Shown here one piece after another: positions 1 through 7,220 of a stretch of DNA of 64,000 nt (positions within the stretch are counted from its first letter, which is position 1; each line of letters begins with the position of its first letter). The translations under genes and the position numbers were made by a program. Source of the stretch: G963668345 sp965226215 (GTDB lineage Bacteria > Acidobacteriota > Terriglobia > Bryobacterales > UBA6623); assembly GCA_965226215.1 (NCBI GenBank), contig CBDDCH010000002.1, positions 558,001 to 622,000 of the forward strand, written 5' to 3'. Below the pieces are notes generated by a model that worked only from the letters and a program-made list of their open reading frames with translations, did not search any database and was not told where the DNA came from.

Positions 1-1809
1 AACAACCTCGATATCCGCACCAGCGAAGGGTTGAAAGCGCTCGAGCGCCGCAAGGACGGCAGCTTCATCGCGCGCACGGACAAGGGAGAATACCGCACTC
101 GGCGAGTAATCCTGGCGACGGGCCAGCGCGGCAACCCCCGCAAGCTGAACGTCCCTGGGGAGGACAGGGAGCAGGTCTATCACCGGCTCTACAGCCCCAA
201 GCACTACAAAGGGGAAGACATCCTCGTCATCGGCGGTGGCAACAGCGCCGTCGAAGCTGCCTTGACACTTTCGGAGGAAAACCGCGTCAAGCTTATCCAC
301 CGTCGCGACAGCCTGGGCTTGGTCTTCCAGGACAACAAACGCAAGTTGGACGAGACCGTAGCCCAAGGCCGCATCGAAACCATTTGGAACGCCGGCGTCG
401 CCGAGTTCGGCGAGGCTGAGGCCACGGTCAAAGTCAAGGGCGAAAACGAACTCCGCAGCCTCCCCTACCAACATGCGTTTGTACTCGTAGGGGCGGAGTT
501 GCCCTCGCGGTTCCTCAAGTCACTGGGTATCCGGCTCGAAAACGAGTGGACCGGGAACCCGATTCAGTCTTTGCTTTTCGTGCTGGCTACCCTCGTGGGT
601 CTGTGGTTCGGAGGAGACCAGACCGGGGCGTCCGTGCCTCCAGTCGCCGGATGGGGGCTTGCGGTAGCCTCCCTGGGCGGCCTTCTCTTCACGGCAATCA
701 AGGGGTCGCGCTGGTCGTTGCTGGGTGTTACTTTCCTGATTTCCTATACCGTGTACGGCGCAAAACTAGGCCACGGCCTCGAACTCTGGCCTTACCGCAA
801 CTGGGGTTTCCACGCTTTGTCATTCTTCGACCGGCCATGGTCTTTCTGGTACACGGTTCTCTACACGCTTGTGATGACGTTCTTTGGTCTGCAAGCGCTC
901 AAGCGTTGGGGCATCGACCGCAAGGACAAGTTTCAGATCTGGCGTTACGCGAGCTTGCTGTCATTCCAGTGGGTCTTCTTCTTCCTCATTCCGGAATTCC
1001 TGTTCAAGTGGGCGGTCGAGTATCGCTGGGTCGGCGAGCGACTGGCATTCGATCCGGGCTTCAGCGAGCAGGCTTGGCGTGCTTACGGAGCAGTCTACGC
1101 TTGGCCGCTTTTCTTCTACACCTTTTTCTACGACCCACACCAGGTGTGGATCGCCTGGGGCATCATCCTGAGCTTCGTCGTGATCCCGCTGTTTGTCATC
1201 TTCCATGGGAAGCGCTACTGCTCGTGGATCTGCGGCTGCGGCGGCTTGGCCGAAACGCTCGGGGACCGCTGGCGTCACTTGGCTCCCAAAGGCCCCACCT
1301 CCCGCAAATGGGAGTGGATGAACTGGGTGGTGCTGGGATCGGCTGTTGTTGTGACGGTGATGATGTTGTTGCGGGATACCTACGCTGTCTTGTACGGGCC
1401 GGCAGGTGACGGTGTCGAACTTTATCATTTGTTCGCGGATGTTTGGCTGGTTGGGATCATTCCTGTCACCCTGTACCCCTTCATGGGGGGCAAGGTTTGG
1501 TGCCGCTACTGGTGCCCGCTGGCAAAGATGATGGACGCGTTCAGCAAGCTATATAACAAGCTTAAGATCAACCGATTTCATATCGTCGCCAACGATAAAT
1601 GCATCGGCTGCACCGAGTGCACCCGCAACTGCCAGGTCGGCATCGACGTGATGAGCTTCGCCATCAAGCAAGAGACGCTCGACAATTCCAACAGCTCCTG
1701 CATCGGCTGCGGGATCTGCGTCTCCGTGTGCCCCATGGACGTTCTCTCGTTCAGCGCAAAACCACCCGAAAAAGGATTAGTCCAGATCGAGACGCCGAAG
1801 GCTGCGTAA
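1..1809 (+). CDS. FAD/NAD(P) oxidoreductase fused to a membrane polyferredoxin (5' end outside window)
   Basis: The reading frame is open from base 1, so the true start lies upstream; a TTG at 31 is not a credible start. The visible N-terminal part is a pyridine-nucleotide-disulphide oxidoreductase domain with the nucleotide-binding motif VIGGGNSAVEA near residues 74-84. From about residue 185 several hydrophobic helices follow. Cysteine motifs CSWICGCGG and CRYWCPL come next, then two ferredoxin 4Fe-4S motifs (CIGCTECTRNC and CIGCGICVSVCP) near the C terminus, as in NapH/NosR/CcoG-like membrane iron-sulfur proteins. It probably passes electrons from NAD(P)H through flavin to membrane Fe-S centres; substrate and partner are not visible. 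The last 414 bases are duplicated at 2946-3359. Confidence 0.8.
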   Translation, partial: NNLDIRTSEGLKALERRKDGSFIARTDKGEYRTRRVILATGQRGNPRKLNVPGEDREQVYHRLYSPKHYKGEDILVIGGGNSAVEAALTLSEENRVKLIHRRDSLGLVFQDNKRKLDETVAQGRIETIWNAGVAEFGEAEATVKVKGENELRSLPYQHAFVLVGAELPSRFLKSLGIRLENEWTGNPIQSLLFVLATLVGLWFGGDQTGASVPPVAGWGLAVASLGGLLFTAIKGSRWSLLGVTFLISYTVYGAKLGHGLELWPYRNWGFHALSFFDRPWSFWYTVLYTLVMTFFGLQALKRWGIDRKDKFQIWRYASLLSFQWVFFFLIPEFLFKWAVEYRWVGERLAFDPGFSEQAWRAYGAVYAWPLFFYTFFYDPHQVWIAWGIILSFVVIPLFVIFHGKRYCSWICGCGGLAETLGDRWRHLAPKGPTSRKWEWMNWVVLGSAVVVTVMMLLRDTYAVLYGPAGDGVELYHLFADVWLVGIIPVTLYPFMGGKVWCRYWCPLAKMMDAFSKLYNKLKINRFHIVANDKCIGCTECTRNCQVGIDVMSFAIKQETLDNSNSSCIGCGICVSVCPMDVLSFSAKPPEKGLVQIETPKAA

Positions 1810-1995
1810 GTAGTTCGTTTCACAAGTTCGGAGCGGTCATGCCGCCATGGTCGTTACGGATACTTGGCCTGTCACTAGCGTTCCAGGCTCAGTTCCTTTT
1901 CCCCGCACACCCTCGCGACGAGCGAATCGGAGCCGCGAACGCGAGTGAGCGGTCACGCATACTTAGAAGCCAGGCGGACGATCTGGAACTTCGCG
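1396..1995 (+). repeat. Left copy of a ~600-bp direct duplication
   Basis: This segment reappears at 2946-3545 with a constant offset of 1550 bases. It covers the last 138 codons of the polyferredoxin gene plus about 185 bases of downstream non-coding DNA. In the coding part I count 13 differences over 414 bases, nine of them synonymous. Confidence 0.93.
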
Positions 1996-2005
1996 GCGTG
2001 CCCTG

Positions 2006-2034
2006 CTCAGCGGCGACCAGACGTCGCCGCTGAG
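2006..2034. other. Perfect 12-bp stem hairpin
   Basis: CTCAGCGGCGAC and GTCGCCGCTGAG form a perfect 12-bp stem around a 5-base loop, just after the left duplication copy and upstream of the nucleosidase gene. No T tract follows, so it is not a classical intrinsic terminator. It could be a transcript-end structure or a boundary of the inserted segment. Confidence 0.5.
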
Positions 2035-2236
2035 AGCCGGAGGCCCGCGCCACATGCCGCGCCCCTCCATTCCAGGCGCCTAACAGATCTGTAGGGGCAC
2101 GGCATGCCGCGGCATGATGCGCCCGCCTGCACTTCACGTCAAGGCGCTGTACAGACTCAACGTGTTGCGCCAAGCTCGGGCGCCTCACGCCAACAAAGCC
2201 CCTCCGCGTCCGATAAGCCCAACAGAAGCCTGTCGC

Positions 2237-2941
2237 ATGATCGCCGTCACCGGAGCGATGGACGAGGAGATTCGCCTTCTGCGCGAACGGATGACTTCGT
2301 GCGTAGAAGAGAGGGCAGCGAAGATCCGCATATCCCTAGGCAAGTTCGGCGATGCCGACATCGCCCTTGCGCAATGTGGGATCGGCAAGGTCAACGCGGC
2401 CATCTGCACCCAAATAGTGATCGACCGCTACGCACCGGAGGCATTGTTGTTTTCCGGAGTTGCCGGCGGCCTGCTGCCGAATATGAACGTAGGGGACATC
2501 GTCGTCGCCAGCCATCTGATTCAATGGGACGTCGACCTAACGGCTTTCGGCAGGCGCCACGGGGAGATCCCCGGTGTGGGCCGCCAGCTCGAAGCCGATC
2601 CCAAGCTGGTGCAACAGGCAGCTTCAGCCTTCGACGAGGCTTTCGAAGGTAATGGACAAAACCCCAGTCTGATGATCGGAACCGTCGTTTCCGCCGATCG
2701 CTTTATCGAAGACCCCGAGAAGCTGCGCTGGCTACAGCGTGAGTTCTCCGCGCTGGCAACGGAAATGGAAGGAGCCGCGATCGCGCATACCTGCCGGCTC
2801 AACGAAGTTCCCTTCGTCGTAGTCCGCGCCATCTCAGACGGCGCCGGCGACTCGGCCGGCAAGGATTTTCAGGCCAATCTTTCCCTAGCGGCCAAAAACT
2901 GCTCTGCCTTATTGGAGCGGCTCATCCCAGCCGTAGGATAG
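2237..2941 (+). CDS. mtnN: 5'-methylthioadenosine/S-adenosylhomocysteine nucleosidase
   Basis: A 234-residue protein, the usual length for the Pfs/MTAN family. It cleaves the glycosidic bond of methylthioadenosine and S-adenosylhomocysteine in the cytosol, recycling methionine and relieving product inhibition of methyltransferases. Supporting motifs are the N-terminal MIAVTGAMDEEI, the glycine-rich SGVAGGL followed by VGDIVVAS, and the ribose-binding ATEMEGAAIAH with the late VVVRAISDGAGD catalytic Asp region. The ATG at 2237 is chosen because the family begins exactly there; the open frame extends upstream to 2114 without similarity. It lies between the two copies of a 600-bp direct duplication and 5 bp before the second copy, so it probably arrived with that event. 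A methyltransferase follows at 3578. Confidence 0.9.
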   Translation: MIAVTGAMDEEIRLLRERMTSCVEERAAKIRISLGKFGDADIALAQCGIGKVNAAICTQIVIDRYAPEALLFSGVAGGLLPNMNVGDIVVASHLIQWDVDLTAFGRRHGEIPGVGRQLEADPKLVQQAASAFDEAFEGNGQNPSLMIGTVVSADRFIEDPEKLRWLQREFSALATEMEGAAIAHTCRLNEVPFVVVRAISDGAGDSAGKDFQANLSLAAKNCSALLERLIPAVG

Positions 2942-2945
2942 CAAG

Positions 2946-3359
2946 GGGCCGGCAGGTGACGGTGTCGAACTTTATCATTTGTTCGCGGATGTTTGGCTGG
3001 TTGGGATCATTCCTGTCACCCTGTACCCCTTCATGGGGGGCAAGGTTCGGTGCCGCTACTGGTGCCCGCTGGCAAAGATGATGGACGCGTTCAGCAAGCT
3101 ATATAACAAGCTTAAGATCAACCGATTTCATATCGTCGCCAACGATAAATGCATCGGCTGCACCGAGTGCACGCGCAACTGCCAGGTCGGCATCGATGTC
3201 ATGAGCTTCGCCATCAAGCAAGAGACGCTCAACAACTCCAACAGCTCCTGCATCGGCTGTGGAATCTGCGTCTCCGTCTGCCCCATGGACGTTCTCTCGT
3301 TCAGCGCAAAACAACCCGAAAAAGGATTAGTCCAGATCGAGACCCAGAAGGCGGCGTAA
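2946..3359 (+). pseudogene. Truncated duplicate of the polyferredoxin C terminus
   Basis: The open frame (ATG possible at 2979) encodes 126 residues almost identical to the end of the first gene, with both ferredoxin motifs and every cysteine kept. It lacks the oxidoreductase domain and nearly all membrane helices, so it is unlikely to work in the same way. Differences are Trp to Arg in the GGKVW/RCRYW stretch, one Asp to Asn and two Pro to Gln; nine of thirteen changes are silent. That pattern suggests the two copies diverged while both were under selection in intact genes before being joined here. A small soluble ferredoxin-like product cannot be excluded. Confidence 0.75.
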
Positions 3360-3545
3360 GCCGGCGGTTTCATAAGTTCGGAGCGGTCATGCCGCCATGG
3401 TCGTTACGGACACTTGGCCTGTCACTAGCGTTCCAGGCTCAGTTCCTTTTCCTCGCGCACCCTCGCGACGAGCGAATCGGAGCCGCGACCGTCAGGGAGC
3501 GGTCACACATATTTAGAAGCCCGGCGGACGATCGGGAACTTCGAG
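2946..3545 (+). repeat. Right copy of the ~600-bp direct duplication
   Basis: Second copy of 1396-1995, starting five bases after the mtnN stop codon and ending shortly before the methyltransferase gene. It carries the same non-coding tail, diverged by scattered substitutions, including the motif beginning GAGCGAATCGGAGCCGCGA. Confidence 0.93.
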
Positions 3546-3577
3546 CAGGCTGACATAATAGAGTCGGGATACGGCCG

Positions 3578-4231
3578 TTGCCTGACTCGAAGCTCATCCT
3601 CCCGGCACGCGAAGGGTACAACCGTTGGGCGCCGCTCTACGATCACGGGCGCAACCCGACCGTGGAGTTGAAGGACCGCGAGATCCGCAGACTGCTGGGC
3701 GAGGTCCGCGGTCTGAGGGTCGCGGACCTCGGCTGCGGTACGGGCCGGAACGCGATCGCACTGGCCGAAGTGGGGGCGGAGGTAACAGCGGTCGACTTTT
3801 CAAACGAGATGCTGGCCCAAGCCCGCCACAAACCCGGCGCGGGCCGGGTCCGCTTCATCGTTCACGATCTCGAAAACCCGCTGCCGCTCGACAGCGACGC
3901 CTTTGACCGTGTCCTGTGCTCGCTGGCGCTCGAACATGTGCAAGATCTCGATGTCGCGTTGGGCGAGATGGCTCGCATCTGCCGGCCCGAGGGTCGCGTG
4001 GTCATCGTTGAGATGCACCCTGCTGTGCTGCTCCAAGGCATCAGCGCGCACTTCCATGACCCCAAGACGGGCCAGGATATTCGCCCGCGGAGCGTCGGCC
4101 ATCAGATCAGCCACTTCGTGATGGCCGCCGTCCGAGCCGGCCTCGCGCTTGAGGAGATGCGAGAGTTTTTTCACCAAGACAGACACGCCACGTGGCCCTT
4201 GTTGCTGACCATGAAGTTCAGACCCTCTTGA
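3578..4231 (+). CDS. Class I SAM-dependent methyltransferase
   Basis: A 217-residue cytosolic methyltransferase of the UbiE/methyltransf_11 type. The SAM-binding motif I VADLGCGTGRNAIALAEVG lies near residues 50-68, the acidic loop AVDFS follows motif I, and post-motif residues CSLALEHVQDL and RICRPEGRVVIVEM match the family order. The methyl acceptor cannot be told from sequence. The start is a TTG at 3578, which fits the domain start; no strong ribosome binding site precedes it. The TGA stop coincides with the left edge of a small repeat element (4228-4421) that separates it from the convergent ychF gene. Confidence 0.82.
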   Translation: MPDSKLILPAREGYNRWAPLYDHGRNPTVELKDREIRRLLGEVRGLRVADLGCGTGRNAIALAEVGAEVTAVDFSNEMLAQARHKPGAGRVRFIVHDLENPLPLDSDAFDRVLCSLALEHVQDLDVALGEMARICRPEGRVVIVEMHPAVLLQGISAHFHDPKTGQDIRPRSVGHQISHFVMAAVRAGLALEEMREFFHQDRHATWPLLLTMKFRPS

Positions 4232-4421
4232 CCCGCATTTCTCACCAGCGGTCACCAGGAGTGGAGGCAAATGCCTGCCGTCAGGGATGTAGAGGCGCGA
4301 TTCATCGCGCCCGCTTGCCGACATACCGTACGCTTGGCGCTGTGCGCCAACTGTTGCCGCGAGCCATCGACGCCAGGCCTTTCGCCTAGCCCACCACGGC
4401 CGTGGTGAGAAATGCGCGCTA
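4228..4421. repeat. Family B-like small inverted-repeat element between convergent stop codons
   Basis: The ends are CCCGCATTTCTCACC on the left and GGTGAGAAATGCGCG on the right, matching the ends of the elements at 39460-39644 and 45120-45304, but the interior differs. The left flank is TTGA and the right flank CTAG. The methyltransferase stop (TGA, 4229-4231) and the ychF stop (TAG on the minus strand, 4419-4421) both lie in these flanks. The interior holds the palindrome-like GCGCGATTCATCGCGC. Confidence 0.7.
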
Positions 4422-5492
4422 GCCGTGGCGGATCAACAGGACGTCGCCTTCCTGCACGATGTAATCTTTCCCTTCGAGGCGCAAGGCTCCGGCCCGGCGG
4501 GCTTCGATGTACCCTCCGGCCTGGACCAACCCTTCCCAGTGGATGGTTTCGGCGCGGATGAATTTCTTTTCGAAATCGGTGTGGACGACTCCGGCCGCCG
4601 TGACGGCGCGTGTGTTGCAAGGGATGGTCCAGGCACGCACCTCGTTTTCCGAAGCGGTCAAGAACGACATCATGCCCAAAAGGGAATACGTTGCCCGAAT
4701 AAGCCGGTCCAGTCCCGATTCGCTGAGCCCGTAGCTTTCGAGGTAGGGGAGAGCTTCTTCTTCGGACAGCTCGGCGATTTCCGCCTCGATGCTTCCACAG
4801 ATGCTGGTGATGGCGGCGTTCTTCCGGCCACGCAGCCACTGCCGCCGGTATTGCTCTTCGGTTTCCTGTAGCGTCGAGGCTTGGGATTCACCGAGGTTGA
4901 GGACAAGCAACATGGGCTTTTCAGAAAGGAATCGGAAACCGCGGAGACGTTTTGACTCTTCGGGTTCGAGATCCAACTCGCGAAGTGGGCGCTCGCTCTC
5001 GAGAAATTCCTTCGCCATCACCAGCAGGTCTCTCTCGAGTTCCAGGTCCGGGTCTTTCATCCTCCCGATGTCTTTCTCCACGCGTTCGAGTCGCTTCTCG
5101 ACCACCGCGAGGTCGTTCAAGATCAGCTCCAGCTCGACGTTCTTCCAATCGCGCTCCGGATCAACCGACCCATCCACGTGCATCACCGCATCATCCTCAA
5201 AGAGCCGTAGCACGTGAGCAAACCCGTCGACCAGCCGCAGAGCTCCAATGTAGGCCGGATCGCGCAGAGCTTCCTTCGACATGGCAGGGAGATCGGCATA
5301 CTCGACGGTGGCGTGGGTAATTTTTTGCGGCTGGAAGATGGCAGTGAGTTCATCCACGCGACGATCGGGCACTCTCGTAACACCGACTTGCACCGACGTC
5401 GTGCCCAGACGGGCCTCGCGTTTCGTGCCTGTCAGGATGGTAAATAGAGATGTTTTGCCGACTTGCGGCAGCCCGATGATGGCGGTTCTCAT
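4419..5492 (-). CDS. ychF: Redox-regulated ATPase YchF (OLA1-type GTPase family)
   Basis: A 357-residue protein, full length for YchF, a P-loop NTPase of the Obg family that prefers ATP and associates with ribosomes. The N terminus MRTAIIGLPQVGKTSLF carries the G1 loop near residues 7-15, with Gln where most family members have Asn. A NLGE motif follows in the G4 position, a helical coiled-coil arm lies near residues 130-180, and the C-terminal TGS-like domain ends in EGDVLLIRHG. Only the G1 Gln is slightly unusual. The stop codon overlaps the end of a small repeat element. Confidence 0.93.
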   Translation of the reverse strand: MRTAIIGLPQVGKTSLFTILTGTKREARLGTTSVQVGVTRVPDRRVDELTAIFQPQKITHATVEYADLPAMSKEALRDPAYIGALRLVDGFAHVLRLFEDDAVMHVDGSVDPERDWKNVELELILNDLAVVEKRLERVEKDIGRMKDPDLELERDLLVMAKEFLESERPLRELDLEPEESKRLRGFRFLSEKPMLLVLNLGESQASTLQETEEQYRRQWLRGRKNAAITSICGSIEAEIAELSEEEALPYLESYGLSESGLDRLIRATYSLLGMMSFLTASENEVRAWTIPCNTRAVTAAGVVHTDFEKKFIRAETIHWEGLVQAGGYIEARRAGALRLEGKDYIVQEGDVLLIRHG

Positions 5493-5797
5493 GTGGCTAG
5501 TGTCGCGCAGTTCCCACGGATGCTGGTGGGTCCCGTTTCGCGAAACGTTAGTCGCGACCCGTAATCTTACCGCGAGAGGAACGGCTCTCGGCAGAAAATC
5601 CCGTCGTCAAGCTCGCGTTGCTCCCTGCCACTTTCGGGGGCGGCGGACCTGCCGGATCGCCGGTCCCCGCCGACTCGCTGAGGCTGAAGCCGCGGCTGCC
5701 AAAGCCGACAGTTCAGGCGCTCACGATCGACTTCGCAACGTTTCACACTGGCGATGGGCGTGCGGCAGCCCAAGGCAATCGCCTGCGACGTGAGACA
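5493..5797. other. Intergenic region upstream of ychF, no gene seen
   Basis: About 300 bases with short overlapping open frames on both strands and no recognisable domain or repeat. The part next to 5492 should hold the ychF promoter, but no clear -35/-10 pair stands out. Confidence 0.4.
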
Positions 5798-6202
5798 CTA
5801 CTGAAACGCTAGTCGGACTAACATTCCGCCGACCCACGTGAAAACCATCATCACCAGGGCGTCGCCCAGCGACACATCGAAGATTGCTTTCGGGATTATG
5901 AGATGGACAACATGAATCAAGTACGGAATTCTCGTGCCCAGGTTTTCCGCGATACTGAGGAAACCCAGCGACGTCGCCGTTAGGGCGACCCCCGCCAGCA
6001 GAGCTTTTCTGAACGTACTTCCTTATCGGACGACCATCCTGGCCACGACCCAGAGGACCAACATGTAAACGCCACATCGGACCGCCATTTCGCCGATCAT
6101 CAGCAAGCCGAGAGAGACACTAGCAGATCGATTCAGTCGGATTCGTTTCCAGTCGCGGAGAACCGCGTCTGGTGGCAGGAATCCGAATGGATTGTGAAAC
6201 AA
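5798..6202 (-). pseudogene. Small membrane protein split by an in-frame stop, or two tandem small membrane ORFs
   Basis: On the minus strand one frame runs from a TTG at 6202 to a TAA at 6023-6025 (59 residues) and then stays open in the same frame to a TAG at 5798-5800. The first part ends with a hydrophobic helix (around SVSLGLLMIGEMAV and VYMLVLWVVARMVV). The second part has two more helices (KALLAGVALTATSLGFL and DALVMMVFTWVGGMLV). Hydrophobicity and a shared frame on both sides of the stop suggest one three-helix membrane protein interrupted by a nonsense codon. The alternative is a coupled second ORF with a non-standard start; AAGGAAG lies just before it. I do not recognise the family. 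Confidence 0.35.
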
Positions 6203-6295
6203 TACTTAGAGGTGCGATGGCGGGCAGGCATTCCTGCCGCTCCATCACCTAGCTTAGCTAGACTAGCAGCCCGTGGCAAAAGTCCTGCAGGAGCG

Positions 6296-6388
6296 AAAAA
6301 TGGGGACTGCCACCAATTCGCTCCCCGTCATGACCCAAGAAACAAAGCACTTAGCCTGAAGCGAATTGGCTGGCTGTACCCGATTTTT
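6296..6388. repeat. Family C small inverted-repeat element (copy 1)
   Basis: A 93-bp sequence beginning AAAAATGGGGACTGCCACC and ending GGCTGTACCCGATTTTT; the left and right ends are imperfect inverted repeats meeting at CCAATTCGC/GCGAATTGG. A second 93-bp copy lies at 62173-62265. The form resembles REP-type or MITE-type elements; no transposase is adjacent. Confidence 0.75.
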
Positions 6389-6484
6389 AGCGACCTTCAC
6401 TTCTACCACGGGCTGCTAATCATGAACGCTTGGCTTGTAGAGACTGCGCACGCGCGCTGGGCGGTCGTCCAGACCCGCGGACGG

Positions 6485-6703
6485 CTACGCCCGGGGGCGA
6501 AGATCCTTCACAAGTCCCGAATTGAGAATAAAATCCCGCACGGGAGCGGCTTCTTCACCCTCGACGGTAATGGTCAGCGAGACGTCAACCGACGGGCCTA
6601 TCAAGCGGATGTCGATGCGGTCAAGATCCTCGTACAAACGGATGTAGGAAATAGCGTCCAAGTTGACGACGCGATTCCGGATGCGGATGAATTGCGGCTG
6701 CAT
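6485..6703 (-). CDS. Small conserved-looking hypothetical protein
   Basis: A 72-residue protein. The start at 6703 is an ATG preceded by GAGG about eight bases upstream. The sequence reads as a compact alternating beta fold (FIRIRNRVVNLDAISYIRLY, then RIDIRLIG and VSLTITVEG), with no membrane segment or signal peptide. I do not assign a function. Regular amphipathic strands and a proper ribosome binding site make it more credible than the surrounding open frames, and it stands alone between repeat elements. Confidence 0.6.
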   Translation of the reverse strand: MQPQFIRIRNRVVNLDAISYIRLYEDLDRIDIRLIGPSVDVSLTITVEGEEAAPVRDFILNSGLVKDLRPRA

Positions 6704-6935
6704 ACAATGTGCCTCGTTCCAAACTGTCTAGGGTGGCGTTTCCCAACCTTGCGGAGAATAGGAAGCGACTATTCTAACCGATGGGGGTAGCCGGGCGCTT
6801 TGCACCCGCTACGCTATGCGCAAACCCTGGAAAGGTCGGAACCAAATCTTATAGCATCCCGCTGTCATCCAGGGAGCGCGAATTCTCGCCAAACATTAAG
6901 GACGGCTTGCTTCTTGGCTGTCGAACCCGAGGAGC

Positions 6936-7115
6936 CTAGAAGCTTGGTTGCATAAATTCAGGATAGGTTATAGGCGGACAATCCCTGGACCGCTCCCTCA
7001 CGGTCGCGGCTCGGAAGACTCTGCGAACAAACCACTTCCGGGCCAGACGGACGATCGTATGGTCCTTCGGGAAAGGGCTTTTCAAATAACGCGAACTTTT
7101 GCAACCAAGCACTAG
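6936..7115. repeat. Family A inverted-repeat element (copy 1)
   Basis: A 180-bp element. The left end is CTAG-n-GCTTGGTTGCA and the right end TGCAACCAAGC-n-CTAG, an inverted repeat. The interior contains the dispersed hairpin core GACCGCTCCCTCACGGTC and a conserved stretch ending GGGCTTTTCAAATAACGC. Copies occur at 26547-26724 and 32887-33064, with a truncated one at 40661-40739. Confidence 0.88.
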
Positions 7116-7220
7116 AAGCTCCGGCGCTTCCACCGTGGGTAGTTCAATCTACTTCCTTCCGCACCCGTGACTTATACTTGTCTCTAAGCGTAGGCGGCTC
7201 ACGGACGAAAGCGGCGTCGG

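Noticed and set aside
546..1409. 287-codon plus-strand frame inside the oxidoreductase gene
   Set aside because: Arg-rich shadow of the membrane region in another frame.
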